Of a DNA stretch of 64,000 bases, positions 20,017 through 31,582 are shown one piece after another. The stretch spans positions 2,728,001 to 2,792,000 of the forward strand of contig NZ_CP134152.1 of assembly GCF_032164335.1 (NCBI RefSeq). The letters are read 5' to 3'. The notes below the pieces were generated by a model. It searched no databases and was not told where the DNA came from. It was given only the letters and a program-made list of their open reading frames with translations. Every line of letters begins with the position of its first letter. Position 1 is the first letter of the stretch. Position numbers and translations under genes: made by a program. The stretch comes from Winslowiella toletana. GTDB taxonomy: Bacteria > Pseudomonadota > Gammaproteobacteria > Enterobacterales > Enterobacteriaceae.

Positions 20017-20032
20017 TGTGATACGGATCACC
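20017..20032 (+). promoter_or_regulatory. Candidate CRP site upstream of gapA
   Basis: TGTGA-TACGGA-TCACC matches nine of the ten conserved bases of the CRP consensus TGTGA-N6-TCACA. It lies about 150 bases upstream of the gapA -35 box, in the msrB-gapA divergent region. E. coli gapA is known to respond to cAMP-CRP, so a real site is plausible, but distance and orientation are unverified. Confidence 0.5.
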
Positions 20033-20168
20033 CTTTGGCACCTTCACCCCTTTATATTCGGGCTGTCAGCCCCAATGTGTAACGTTATCTGTCGTCACGG
20101 AGTGTGTTTTAGGATGAATAATTCCTGCTCGAAGGATTGATTTGTCGCAACAATTGACACGATTCCGC

Positions 20169-21238
<1,070 letters not shown>

Positions 21239-21261
21239 GCGATGCTGAAAAGCTGATTACA

Positions 21262-21288
21262 GAGGGCGACTACGGTCGCCCTTTTTTA
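21262..21288 (+). terminator. Terminator of gapA
   Basis: The stem GGGCGAC/GTCGCCC around TACG is followed by six T. It begins 25 bases after the gapA stop codon. Confidence 0.93.
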
Positions 21289-21319
21289 TCGTCAGTATCT
21301 GCATAAAATAGGGTTCATC

Positions 21320-22198
21320 ATGAACGAGAAACTCTTTTCGCTTCCGGTTATTAACCAAATCACGCCTTATCTTTCCCAACGCCAGATTGGCGACCTGCCG
21401 GTGATTGTGATCAGTCATCCGAAGGTGCGTGCCGCCGTAACCTTGCAGGGCGCACAACTGATTGCCTGGCAACCGAGCGGTGAGAAGCCAGTGATCTGGC
21501 TGAGCGATAAAACCCCGTTTACTGCCGGCAAAGCGATTCGCGGCGGAGTGCCAATCTGCTGGCCGTGGTTTGGCCCGGCCGGTGAACCCGCGCACGGTTT
21601 TGCACGTAATCTCCCGTGGACGCTGTCTGCCCATGACGAGAATGAAAACAGCGCGATGCTGACGCTGGTGCTGGAAAGCAACGAGCAGACGAAAAAGCTC
21701 TGGCCGCATGATTTCACCCTGTTTGCCCGCTTCCGCTTCGGCGAACGCTGTGAGATTGAGCTGGAGGCTCACGGTGATTATCAGGCCACTGCCGCGCTGC
21801 ACAGCTACTTTGCCGTCGCGGATATCGCCGACGTTGAAGTCAGCGGGCTGGGTAACAGCTTTATCGATAAGGTGGCTGACGGCGTGAGCGGACATGCTGA
21901 CAACGGTAAACAGCGCTATGCCGGCCGCGTTGACCGCATTTATAACCAGCCTGAAGATTGCAGCGTGATAGCCGACAAAGCAGGCGATCGCTTTATTGAA
22001 GTGTACCATCACTATCATAGTGACGTTGTCACGTGGAATCCGGGTGCAGAACTTTCCTGCAGCATGGCCGATATGGCTAATGACGGTTATAAAAAGTTTG
22101 TTTGCGTCGAGACTGCCCATATCAGCAAGCCGATGAAGAGTGCCTGTGAGCAACCTGCGCGCCTTGCCACCACCCTGCGGGTGCGAAAAAAGAGTTGA
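21320..22198 (+). CDS. yeaD: Glucose-6-phosphate 1-epimerase (YeaD)
   Basis: The 292-residue aldose 1-epimerase-like protein of the D-hexose-6-phosphate mutarotase family interconverts alpha and beta glucose 6-phosphate. Conserved segments include RGGVPICWPWFGP, the HGFARNLPW block with the presumed catalytic histidine, ALHSYFAVADI and the WNPGAELSCSMADM region near the C-terminus. It follows gapA as in E. coli but has its own start after the gapA terminator. It converges on yeaE. Confidence 0.93.
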   Translation: MNEKLFSLPVINQITPYLSQRQIGDLPVIVISHPKVRAAVTLQGAQLIAWQPSGEKPVIWLSDKTPFTAGKAIRGGVPICWPWFGPAGEPAHGFARNLPWTLSAHDENENSAMLTLVLESNEQTKKLWPHDFTLFARFRFGERCEIELEAHGDYQATAALHSYFAVADIADVEVSGLGNSFIDKVADGVSGHADNGKQRYAGRVDRIYNQPEDCSVIADKAGDRFIEVYHHYHSDVVTWNPGAELSCSMADMANDGYKKFVCVETAHISKPMKSACEQPARLATTLRVRKKS

Positions 22199-22232
22199 TG
22201 ATTCAGGGGCGACTCACCGTCGCCTTATTACC

Positions 22233-23084
22233 TTACACCACGTCGAGCGGCATTTTTACTGCTGGCGGCGGGAATTGCAGATTAATCGCGGCCAGATCCT
22301 CGCGGGTCAGCGTCACCTCTAACGCCGCAGCATTTTCCCGAACGTGAGCCACCGAACTGGCTTTTGGAATCGCCATCACCCCGTCATTGCGGATAACCCA
22401 TGCCAGCAGCAACTGAGCGACACTGATGCGCTTTTGTTGTGCAATGTCATTCAGGATTGGATTATCCATTAGCGCGTGACGTAAGCGGCCGGCTTGTGCC
22501 AGCGGACAATATGCCATCACCGGCATCTGACGCTGCTGACACTCGGGTAACAAGTCATATTCAATACCACGCGATGCCAGATGATACAGTACCTGGTTCG
22601 TTACACAGGCTTCTCCGCCCGGCTCTTGCCACAGCTCATGCATATCTTCGCTGTCAAAATTGGATACGCCCCAGTGGCGAATTTTGCCCTGCCGCTGCAA
22701 ATTTTCCATCGCGCGTAGCGTCTCTTCCAGCGGAATATTACCGCGCCAGTGCAGCAAATAGAGATCGAGATAATCCGTTTTCAGACGGCGCAGGCTGCGC
22801 TCACAGGCTTCTGCTGCATCAATTTCGCCCGCATTCCACGGATAGACCTTGGAGACCAGCCAGGCGGTATCACGCCGTCCAGCTAATGCCTCCCCCACTA
22901 CCTGCTCGGCACCGCCATCAGCATACATCTCGGCGGTATCAATCAGCGTCAGGCCACATTCCAGCCCGGCCTGTAACGCTGCGACCTCTTGCTGACGCTG
23001 ATGCGGGTCTTCACCCATATACCAGCTGCCCTGGCCGATGGCCGGTAAAGTAATGGCATCGGAAAAAGTCACTGTACGCCGCAT
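22233..23084 (-). CDS. yeaE: Aldo/keto reductase YeaE
   Basis: NADPH-dependent carbonyl reductase with a TIM barrel, 283 residues. E. coli YeaE reduces methylglyoxal. The catalytic tetrad motifs are visible: Asp and Tyr in LIDTAEMYADGG, Lys in WLVSKVYPWN and His in YLLHWRGN. The NADP-binding AIPKASS is near the C-terminus. The start at 23082-23084 gives MRRTVTFSD and is preceded by GGAGGATGTT; an upstream ATG would add 24 unlikely residues. It lies downstream of mipA on the same strand, with a terminator hairpin between them. Confidence 0.93.
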   Translation of the reverse strand: MRRTVTFSDAITLPAIGQGSWYMGEDPHQRQQEVAALQAGLECGLTLIDTAEMYADGGAEQVVGEALAGRRDTAWLVSKVYPWNAGEIDAAEACERSLRRLKTDYLDLYLLHWRGNIPLEETLRAMENLQRQGKIRHWGVSNFDSEDMHELWQEPGGEACVTNQVLYHLASRGIEYDLLPECQQRQMPVMAYCPLAQAGRLRHALMDNPILNDIAQQKRISVAQLLLAWVIRNDGVMAIPKASSVAHVRENAAALEVTLTREDLAAINLQFPPPAVKMPLDVV

Positions 23085-23114
23085 AACATCCTCCCTGCAC
23101 CAATAACGAGCACT

Positions 23115-23146
23115 CAAAAAGTGCAAAGGGGCGCAAAGCGCCCCAG
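23115..23146 (-). terminator. Terminator of mipA
   Basis: GGGGCGC/GCGCCCC around a three-base loop, read on the minus strand, is followed by TTTGCACTTTTTGAG. It lies between mipA and yeaE. Confidence 0.8.
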
Positions 23147-23165
23147 TGTAGTGCATGATTTTTAG

Positions 23166-23915
23166 TTAAAAGGTATAGCTAAGACCGGTCCAGACCAGCG
23201 CCTGAGAATTGGTATCAACCATTGGGCTGTCTTTAATGTCATCGCCCAGGCGGGTATAGCGACCGACCAGGTTAGCACGCCAGTTCTGATTGATTTTGTA
23301 ATCAAAGCTCAGCTCAACGTATGGGCTCCAGCTGTCATCGGCATCATAACGATCGATTCCGCTACGTGCAGATTCGCCGCTGGACACACCGTAATAGTAC
23401 TGGTTCTGATTCGAGCTGTTCCACAGTGCACCAATACCCGGAGTGACGCGCAGGTCGCCAAACTGGAACGGATAGAGATAGGTGAGATCCCAGATAATAC
23501 CGTTGCTGTTGTTCAGCACATCGCCCACCAGCGTGGTACGAACCGTACCCCAGTCGGCGGTGTGACGATAAGCAACACCGGCCATCAGCGTCATGCGGCG
23601 TTTGTTCAGCTCTTTCATATCGCCGTCATCGACGTCATCCGGATCAAAGTTTTGAGGTGAGCCAAGCACGGTCAATGACAGCTGATCCTGCTGGTCTTTC
23701 CACAGATAGTAACCGGCCTGCAGACTACGGAAATAGAAGCTTTCTCCTTCGTAGTTAATGATCGGCACCGGATAGTAACGGTCCTGACCACTGCGGTAAG
23801 GGCTTTCAGAGTAGAGTACCGACGCTCCCAGGGTCAGTGGCGCAGCTGACGCGGAGAAAGCCGTAAAACAACAAGGTAAAAGAACAGCAAGCGCGCTAAC
23901 TTTGAAATGGTTCAC
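23166..23915 (-). CDS. mipA: MltA-interacting outer membrane protein MipA (OmpV family)
   Basis: Outer-membrane scaffold protein of 249 residues that in E. coli links the lytic transglycosylase MltA to PBP1B. A Sec signal peptide covers about residues 1-25 (hydrophobic core ALAVLLPCCFTAF, cleavage near SASAA). The rest alternates short polar turns and aromatic beta strands and ends with the C-terminal phenylalanine (WTGLSYTF) needed for barrel assembly. The supported start is GTG at 23913-23915 (MNHFKVSAL). Conserved blocks such as NSNGIIWDLTYLYPF and YYYGVSSGESARSG match OmpV/MipA. Confidence 0.92.
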   Translation of the reverse strand: MNHFKVSALAVLLPCCFTAFSASAAPLTLGASVLYSESPYRSGQDRYYPVPIINYEGESFYFRSLQAGYYLWKDQQDQLSLTVLGSPQNFDPDDVDDGDMKELNKRRMTLMAGVAYRHTADWGTVRTTLVGDVLNNSNGIIWDLTYLYPFQFGDLRVTPGIGALWNSSNQNQYYYGVSSGESARSGIDRYDADDSWSPYVELSFDYKINQNWRANLVGRYTRLGDDIKDSPMVDTNSQALVWTGLSYTF

Positions 23916-24249
23916 AATTTATTCGTTCCATAAATATAACAATCAGGTCTCTAAGTGTAACCATTGTGTGAGCCGCTGTTGAGAAATTTACATATTTAGC
24001 AGCACTCAGAATCAATTTAATCCGCCAGAAGTGCTTAAAGATTGATATCGCTTATTTACAAATTGCCCTGAGGCCGCATCAGACGAGGGGTTTCGCTTAG
24101 AAGATTTGTGACTTTGTTATTGAAATCTCATCAAAAATGGCATGCGGCTGAGGAAATTTTTTTCAATGCCATCTACAGTGAACATAAGGCTTAAGTTTGT
24201 GCGGGAAAAGTAACCACAATAATTATGTACGCCGATAAAAAAAGTCAGG

Positions 24250-24266
24250 TTGGCATAAGGGTTGCT
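24250..24266 (+). promoter_or_regulatory. Sigma-54 promoter of yeaG-yeaH
   Basis: TTGGCATAAGGGTTGCT fits the sigma-54 -24/-12 consensus, with the invariant GG and GC separated by exactly ten bases. Transcription should start near 24277, about 80 bases before the yeaG ATG. The rest of the 440-base mipA-yeaG gap is AT-rich. It contains an inverted repeat ATGGCAT/ATGCCAT (24137-24143 and 24166-24172), a possible activator site. E. coli yeaGH is known to be nitrogen-regulated (NtrC) and RpoS-affected. Confidence 0.85.
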
Positions 24267-24355
24267 GTACTCAGTAAAGAATATTTTCCGGGAGCAACCA
24301 GTTCTTCTATTACGCTCCTTTTACCTGTGCTAAAAACGAAAGGACGGGCATCGCT

Positions 24356-26290
24356 ATGAATATATTCGATCACTATCGTCAGCGCTATGAAGCTGCCAAG
24401 GACGAAGAGTTCACACTGCAGGAATTTCTTGTCACCTGTAAGCAAGATCGCAGTGCATACGCCAACGCGGCAGAAAGACTATTAATGGCTATCGGTGAGC
24501 CGGTAATGGTAGATACTGCTCTTGAGCCACGCCTTTCCCGCCTGTTTTCCAATCGTGTCGTCGCACGTTATCCGGCGTTCGAAGAGTTCTATGGGATGGA
24601 GGAAGCGATTGAACAGATCGTCTCTTATCTGAAACATGCTGCGCAAGGGCTGGAAGAGAAGAAACAGATTCTCTACCTGCTGGGCCCGGTAGGTGGCGGT
24701 AAATCATCTCTGGCCGAGCGGTTAAAATCGCTGATGCAGCGCGTGCCTATCTATGTGCTGAGCGCAGACGGCGAACGCAGCCCGGTCAACGATCACCCGC
24801 TGTGTCTGTTTAATCCGCAGGAAGACGCCAATATTCTGGAGAAAGAGTATGGCGTGCCGCGTCGTTATCTTGGCACCATTATGTCGCCATGGGCGGCAAA
24901 ACGGCTGCACGATTTCGGCGGTGATATCACCCGCTTTAAAGTGGTAAAAGTCTGGCCATCAATTCTTGAGCAGCTGGCAATTGCTAAAACCGAGCCGGGT
25001 GATGAGAACAACCAGGATATTTCAGCGCTGGTTGGTAAAGTGGATATCCGTAAACTGGAAAACCATGCGCAAAACGATCCTGATGCTTATGGCTACTCCG
25101 GCGCGCTGTGCCGTGCTAACCAGGGCATCATGGAATTCGTCGAGATGTTCAAGGCGCCGATCAAAGTGCTGCATCCGTTACTGACCGCCACGCAGGAAGG
25201 TAACTACAACGGTACCGAAGGCATCTCTGCCCTGCCGTTTAACGGTATTATCCTGGCGCACTCCAACGAATCCGAGTGGGTACAGTTCCGCAACAATAAA
25301 AATAATGAGGCGTTCCTTGACCGTGTTTATATTGTCAAAGTGCCTTACTGCCTGCGGGTCTCTGAAGAGATCAAAATTTATCAGAAGTTACTGAACCACA
25401 GTGAGCTGACCCATGCTCCTTGCGCACCAGGCACGCTGGAAACCCTCTCGCGTTTCTCGATCCTGTCGCGTTTGAAAGAGCCAGAAAACTCCAGTACTTA
25501 CTCAAAAATGCGCGTCTATGATGGCGAAAGTCTGAAAGATACCGATCCAAAAGCCAAGTCGTATCAGGAATATCGTGATTACGCCGGGGTTGATGAGGGG
25601 ATGAATGGCCTGTCGACACGTTTCGCCTTTAAGATCCTGTCGCGGGTGTTTAACTTTGACCACGCCGAAGTGGCGGCTAACCCGGTGCATCTGTTTTACG
25701 TACTGGAGCAGCAGATTGAGCGCGAGCAGTTCCCACAGGATCAGGCGGAGAAATACCTTGAGCATCTGAAAGGCTATTTGATTCCTAAGTACGCTGAATT
25801 TATCGGTAAAGAGATACAGACCGCCTATCTCGAGTCTTACTCAGAGTACGGGCAGAATATTTTTGATCGTTACGTTACCTATGCTGACTTCTGGATTCAG
25901 GATCAGGAGTATCGCGACCCGGATACCGGTCAGCTGTTCGATCGCGAATCACTGAACGCGGAGCTGGAAAAAATTGAGAAGCCTGCCGGTATCAGTAACC
26001 CGAAAGACTTCCGTAACGAAATCGTCAACTTTGTGCTGCGCGCCCGGGCGCATAATAACGGCCGGAATCCAAACTGGACCAGCTACGAGAAACTGCGCAC
26101 GGTTATTGAGAAGAAAATGTTCTCTAATACCGAGGAGCTGTTACCGGTTATTTCCTTTAACGCCAAGACATCCACGGATGAACAGAAGAAGCACGATGAC
26201 TTCGTCGACCGTATGATGGAAAAAGGTTATACCCGTAAGCAGGTGCGCCTGCTGTGCGAATGGTATCTACGGGTGCGTAAATCGTCTTAA
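24356..26290 (+). CDS. yeaG: PrkA family serine protein kinase YeaG
   Basis: The 644-residue AAA+/PrkA protein is a stress- and starvation-related Ser/Thr kinase in E. coli. The nucleotide-binding loop GPVGGGKS is at residues 110-117. An AAA-like core follows, and a C-terminal PrkA domain lies past about residue 420. It is immediately followed by yeaH, which encodes a VWA protein, and further away in the window by ycgB (SpoVR). YeaG, YeaH and YcgB are three co-evolving proteins that occur together in many bacteria, linked to nitrogen starvation survival. Transcription is expected from the sigma-54 promoter at 24250. Identity over the full length to E. coli YeaG appears very high. Confidence 0.95.
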   Translation: MNIFDHYRQRYEAAKDEEFTLQEFLVTCKQDRSAYANAAERLLMAIGEPVMVDTALEPRLSRLFSNRVVARYPAFEEFYGMEEAIEQIVSYLKHAAQGLEEKKQILYLLGPVGGGKSSLAERLKSLMQRVPIYVLSADGERSPVNDHPLCLFNPQEDANILEKEYGVPRRYLGTIMSPWAAKRLHDFGGDITRFKVVKVWPSILEQLAIAKTEPGDENNQDISALVGKVDIRKLENHAQNDPDAYGYSGALCRANQGIMEFVEMFKAPIKVLHPLLTATQEGNYNGTEGISALPFNGIILAHSNESEWVQFRNNKNNEAFLDRVYIVKVPYCLRVSEEIKIYQKLLNHSELTHAPCAPGTLETLSRFSILSRLKEPENSSTYSKMRVYDGESLKDTDPKAKSYQEYRDYAGVDEGMNGLSTRFAFKILSRVFNFDHAEVAANPVHLFYVLEQQIEREQFPQDQAEKYLEHLKGYLIPKYAEFIGKEIQTAYLESYSEYGQNIFDRYVTYADFWIQDQEYRDPDTGQLFDRESLNAELEKIEKPAGISNPKDFRNEIVNFVLRARAHNNGRNPNWTSYEKLRTVIEKKMFSNTEELLPVISFNAKTSTDEQKKHDDFVDRMMEKGYTRKQVRLLCEWYLRVRKSS

Positions 26291-26295
26291 CCTGA

Positions 26296-27663
<1,368 letters not shown>

Positions 27664-27722
27664 CTGGCAGATTCAGATACCGGCATTCTCGCCGCCGGCG
27701 CCTGAGTCTGCATCCCCGCCGA

Positions 27723-27751
27723 AGGGAAGCCGAAAGCGGCTTCCCTGTTTT
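27723..27751 (+). terminator. Terminator of yeaGH
   Basis: The perfect ten-base stem AGGGAAGCCG/CGGCTTCCCT with an AAAG loop is followed by GTTTT. It lies 60 bases after the yeaH stop and before the convergent omptin gene. Confidence 0.88.
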
Positions 27752-27768
27752 CCATCTATCCGGCAAAC

Positions 27769-28716
27769 TCAGAAAGCGTATTTCAGGCCAACTGTCGTCA
27801 TAAAATTATAGTTTTCTATACCGCTGGCATTCGTAATGCTTTCGCTGATCCCCTCTGCGGAATTGTTAATGCTTGTATTGCCTTTCTTATTTGTAATACG
27901 GTTCCAGACCCCTTCTACATAAATCTTTGCGTTGGGGGTCAGATAATATCCGGCGTTCGCAGCAACAGAATAATAATTCTGGTTATTAACCTGCGACTTA
28001 AAGGTAGTGCCGGTATTATAGTGCTCATCATTGTCAGATGAGCGCACCCATCCACTGTATTTAACAGCACCGCCGAATTCGTAACGCTCATAGCGATAGA
28101 CACCGACAAGGCCAATATACGGCATTTTAAAGCGCTGCTTATAGCCGATTACCGTTGCACCGGCCGGGAAATCCCCAATATCCGGTAATCCCGTGTCTTC
28201 GTCTGTATAATTATAGGAACCGCCGGTAGAGTTAAAGCTGTAACGGCTCTCCTGATAACCCGCCATTACGCCAAGACGGTAAGTCGGTTCGTTTAACAAC
28301 CATCCTTTAACGTTGAGATCGAACTGATTGGCATAGTTTAAGCGCGTATTCGGATGCTTACTTTGATCCGTCCAGCCGTCCTGATTTTCATCTACCCAGT
28401 CAGTGTCATCCATGTAACCGCCGCGGCTGGCAATAGTGGTCCAGCCTGAAGCGCCGACCGACACCCACGGCATTACATCCCAGTCCAGCGAGCCTTTAAC
28501 AATTGCCGCATTATTGTATTTCCAGTTAAGCTGGCTTACCTTGCGACCCCCTTCATCGGGTTCATAAACACGTTCTTTAGTTTTACCACTCAGCGTGCCT
28601 AAAGCTATTTCCCCACTCACGTTGCCTGGCGTAAAAATATCCTTAGCACTGTCAGCTACCGCAGCAAAGGCCACCGGCGCGGAAAGCGTCACAACCAAAA
28701 GCTTGTATCGCATCAT
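27769..28716 (-). CDS. Omptin family outer membrane protease (OmpT/Pla/PgtE type)
   Basis: Surface aspartyl-type protease of 315 residues with a signal peptide (about residues 1-21, cleavage near AAVADS) and a ten-stranded barrel. The catalytic residues are intact: Asp104 and Asp106 in MDDTDW, and Asp230 and His232 in SSDNDEHY, matching OmpT Asp83/Asp85 and Asp210/His212. The long conserved run around LNYANQFDLNVKGWL and the C-terminal LKYAF are typical. Omptins cleave between basic residues and need LPS for activity. Erwinia species carry one called PlaA, and this placement fits such a plant-associated relative. Position next to yeaH is not shared with E. coli, so it was gained here or lost there. 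Confidence 0.95.
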   Translation of the reverse strand: MMRYKLLVVTLSAPVAFAAVADSAKDIFTPGNVSGEIALGTLSGKTKERVYEPDEGGRKVSQLNWKYNNAAIVKGSLDWDVMPWVSVGASGWTTIASRGGYMDDTDWVDENQDGWTDQSKHPNTRLNYANQFDLNVKGWLLNEPTYRLGVMAGYQESRYSFNSTGGSYNYTDEDTGLPDIGDFPAGATVIGYKQRFKMPYIGLVGVYRYERYEFGGAVKYSGWVRSSDNDEHYNTGTTFKSQVNNQNYYSVAANAGYYLTPNAKIYVEGVWNRITNKKGNTSINNSAEGISESITNASGIENYNFMTTVGLKYAF

Positions 28717-29189
28717 CCCACTCTCTTTATTAATAGATTGTTAATTATTCGCTACTTTATCTTCGAAACAAGATAACGCGTCAATAACTAATAAAAAGGC
28801 GTTTAGCTTTGGTTAATATAAATTCTGCACGATATAACCCGAAAGATATTGGGATTAAACAATAATTAATCGTGCTTTTTTGAGTTAGTATTCACACGGT
28901 AATATATTGCATATAATTATTAACGTCCTTTCTTTATATACTCATTAACCCTACTTCCCACAATTGTGAATGCCGGTTTGATTGCACATTGCTGCTACTC
29001 AGCACGCCATCGCGGCAAGTTTGCCAGAGATCCAGCGATCAATCCGTCAATTAAACCGTAAAATGAACGCACTGACGGTCATTTGCCCGATGCCAACATC
29101 GTCTATTTTATTCTTCAGAATTGCTTTTGACATTTACCACGGCCTTTTACACACTGTAAAAATACCCACTACTGCAGGAGACCCGCCCA
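28717..29189. other. Omptin-cvrA divergent intergenic region
   Basis: This 473-base, mostly AT-rich region should hold both divergent promoters. A near PhoP-box (GTTTA-GCTTT-GGTTA, 28801-28815) lies about 90 bases upstream of the omptin start, in the orientation facing away from omptin. Omptins such as PgtE and Pla are PhoP-controlled in Salmonella and Yersinia. A 76-codon open frame at 28982-29212 overlaps the cvrA start and has no coding features. Nothing else is supported. Confidence 0.4.
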
Positions 29190-30917
29190 TTGGAAGCCAG
29201 CGCGATCTATAGTCTGTTTATCATCGGTTCCGTGCTGGTCGCATCAAGCATCCTGCTAAGTTCCTTTTCCTCGCGGCTCGGCATCCCGATTCTGGTGATC
29301 TTCCTCGCCCTCGGTATGCTGGCCGGCATTGACGGTATCGGCGGCATTGCTTTTGATAACTATCCTGCGGCTTACCTGATCTCTAACCTTGCGCTGGCGA
29401 TAATCTTGCTGGACGGCGGCGTACGTACCCAGGCCAGCTCATTTAAAGTCGCTTTAGGACCGGCCCTGTCGCTGGCTACCGTTGGCGTGCTGATTACCGC
29501 GGGCTTAACCGGCATGGTAGCCGCCTGGCTGTTTAAGCTCGATCTGATGCAGGGCTTTCTGGTCGGAGCGATTATTGGCTCAACCGATGCGGCAGCGGTG
29601 TTTTCGCTGTTGGGCGGCAAGGGACTGAATGAGCGCGTCAGCGCGACGCTGGAGATTGAATCCGGCAGTAATGACCCGATGGCGGTATTTCTTACTATCA
29701 CGCTGATCGAAATGATTCAGCAGGGGCAAAGCGGCCTGAGCTGGATGTTTGTGGTGCATCTGGTGCAGCAATTTGGCCTCGGTATTGTATTAGGACTGGG
29801 CGGTGGCTGGGCGGTTCAGCAATTGATCAATCGCATTTCCCTCGCTCACGGTCTCTACCCGCTGCTGGCGCTCAGTGGCGGCATCCTGGTCTTTGCCCTG
29901 ACCACCGTACTGGAAGGCAGCGGTATCCTGGCGGTTTATCTGTGCGGTTTTGTCCTCGGCAACCGCCCTATCCGTAACCGCCACGGTATTCTGCAAACTT
30001 TCGACGGGATGGCCTGGCTCAGTCAGATCGGCATGTTCCTGGTGCTTGGACTGCTGGTGACGCCATCGGATCTGTGGCATATCGCCCTGCCGGCGATGAT
30101 CCTGTCATTGTGGCTGATTCTGGTGGCGCGTCCGCTGTCGATTCTGATCGGCCTGATGCCGTTTCGCGGCTTTAATATTCGCGAACGCTTTTTTATCAGT
30201 TGGGTCGGCCTGCGCGGAGCGGTACCGATTATTCTGGCGGTATTTCCGATGATGGCCGGGCTGGAAAACGCCCGGTTGTTCTTTAATATTGCCTTCTTTG
30301 TCGTGCTGGTGTCACTGATGCTACAGGGCACCTCTCTCGGTTACGCCGCACGTAAAGCGCGGGTAGTGGTGCCGCCGACCGGCGCACCAATTAGCCGGGT
30401 CGGCCTCGATATTCATCCGGAAAATCCCTGGGAACAGTTTGTTTATCAGCTAAGCGCCGATAAGTGGTGTGTCGGCGCGGCGCTCCGCGATCTGCATATG
30501 CCGCGTGAAACACGAATTGCCGCCCTATTTCGTGACAATCTGCTGCTGCATCCAACGGGCAACACCCGGCTAAAAGTGGGCGATGTGCTCTGTGTGATTG
30601 GTCGTGAACGGGACCTGCCAGCACTTGGCAAACTGTTCAGCCAGTCGCCTCCGGTCTCTCTTGATCAGCGCTTCTTTGGTGATTTCATACTCGAAGCTGA
30701 TGCCCGCTTACGCGATATCTCGCAGATATATGGTCTTGAGCTGGATGAAGATATTGACGATCAACAAACGCTGGGGCATTTAATTCTCGGCATGATTGGG
30801 GGTGCGCCAGTGGTCGGCGATCAGGTGGAATGGAAATCGCTGGTGTGGACGGTGGCAGAGAAGCTGGATAATCAGGTCGTTAAAATTGGCGTACGCGTCG
30901 CTGAAGATAAGGAATAA
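29190..30917 (+). CDS. cvrA: NhaP-type K+/H+ antiporter CvrA (YcgO)
   Basis: Inner-membrane cation/proton antiporter of 575 residues. It has about 12 membrane segments in the first 390 residues, with the CPA1 motifs [12 protein letters not shown] and [11 protein letters not shown] carrying the likely transport aspartates. A cytoplasmic TrkA-C-like regulatory domain follows (about residues 400-570). The start is TTG at 29190, with AGGAG nine bases upstream; no ATG gives the conserved N-terminus [13 protein letters not shown]. In E. coli cvrA is beside dadX, whereas here two unrelated genes, the lone transferase and the MFS gene, lie between them. Confidence 0.93.
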   Translation: MEASAIYSLFIIGSVLVASSILLSSFSSRLGIPILVIFLALGMLAGIDGIGGIAFDNYPAAYLISNLALAIILLDGGVRTQASSFKVALGPALSLATVGVLITAGLTGMVAAWLFKLDLMQGFLVGAIIGSTDAAAVFSLLGGKGLNERVSATLEIESGSNDPMAVFLTITLIEMIQQGQSGLSWMFVVHLVQQFGLGIVLGLGGGWAVQQLINRISLAHGLYPLLALSGGILVFALTTVLEGSGILAVYLCGFVLGNRPIRNRHGILQTFDGMAWLSQIGMFLVLGLLVTPSDLWHIALPAMILSLWLILVARPLSILIGLMPFRGFNIRERFFISWVGLRGAVPIILAVFPMMAGLENARLFFNIAFFVVLVSLMLQGTSLGYAARKARVVVPPTGAPISRVGLDIHPENPWEQFVYQLSADKWCVGAALRDLHMPRETRIAALFRDNLLLHPTGNTRLKVGDVLCVIGRERDLPALGKLFSQSPPVSLDQRFFGDFILEADARLRDISQIYGLELDEDIDDQQTLGHLILGMIGGAPVVGDQVEWKSLVWTVAEKLDNQVVKIGVRVAEDKE

Positions 30918-30993
30918 TCTGAGCGCAGACACCTCGATTTCCTAAGCGGAGCGACTACGCTTACTGTTCACGTCTTTCCGGAGGGAGAATAAT

Positions 30994-31227
30994 ATGGGTC
31001 ATGTACTCAAAATTGGTCGCTACGAGATTATTGATGCAGAAATGGATACTGAAAACCTCGATACCATCAGTATTCCCTGCAGCACTAATCCCGGTCTCAG
31101 TTACCAACTGGACGGTTGGGATACCGAAACCAGCGTTCCCGCGTGGATTGACGGCAATCCGGTCGATCTTGATCTCGCGCATTATGATAAGCAACTCAAC
31201 CACTGGATTCTGAAAAAACCTGCCTGA
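30994..31227 (+). CDS. Small acidic protein, unrecognised
   Basis: The 77-residue protein starts MGHVLKIGRYEIIDAEMD and ends HWILKKPA. It has an excellent Shine-Dalgarno (GGAGGGAG) seven bases before its ATG and a strong terminator right after its stop, so it is a convincing single-gene unit. The sequence is acidic, with no membrane segment or signal peptide and one cysteine (IPCST). I do not recognise the family. It lies 76 bases after cvrA on the same strand and could be co-transcribed with it. A role in ion homeostasis would be pure speculation. Confidence 0.8.
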   Translation: MGHVLKIGRYEIIDAEMDTENLDTISIPCSTNPGLSYQLDGWDTETSVPAWIDGNPVDLDLAHYDKQLNHWILKKPA

Positions 31228-31232
31228 TCTTC

Positions 31233-31270
31233 TCGCTGCCGCCTGTTGTTTAATGCGGCAGCGATTTTTC
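31233..31270 (+). terminator. Terminator after the 77-residue gene
   Basis: The perfect ten-base stem TCGCTGCCGC/GCGGCAGCGA has a 12-base loop and is followed by TTTTTCT. It begins six bases past the stop at 31227. Confidence 0.9.
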
Positions 31271-31582
31271 TGAAACATTAAATTTTCTGTGATTATTTCA
31301 ATAACCTGAATTATCGGAACATTCTTTAATCGGTATTTTCTAAGATAAGTTTTATTTATTTTCAGACTATTGCCCTATTAACTAATTCCAATTTGTACTG
31401 CATAATCGTTCGCGTTACCAGAAAGCTTAAAGCGTTAAATCACTCCTGGTTAAATTATGCTGGTGTAGCATTGCTCACCCTGAATACTAAAAGCAGATAG
31501 GTTATTAACAAATATCGTTCGTTGCCCGGACCTGGCGCGCGTTCAGGATAACCCACTACTTGTTATAAGAGAGCAACTATCT
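31271..31582. other. Control region of the lone sugar transferase gene
   Basis: This 312-base AT-rich leader precedes the transferase. I looked for an ops/JUMPstart element (GGCGGTAG core) and an RcsAB box, both common before polysaccharide genes, and found no convincing match. A purine-rich site (AGAGAG) lies nine bases before the start codon. No promoter could be fixed. Confidence 0.4.

Noticed and set aside
21257-22153. Minus-strand open frame of 298 codons.
   Set aside because: It is antisense to yeaD, which is conserved over its full length.
28982-29212. 76-codon plus-strand open frame upstream of cvrA.
   Set aside because: It overlaps the cvrA start in another frame, has no ribosome site and no family features.
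31380-31560. Possible JUMPstart/ops element before the lone sugar transferase gene.
   Set aside because: The region has TGGTGTAGCATTGCTC, but not the GGCGGTAG ops core.
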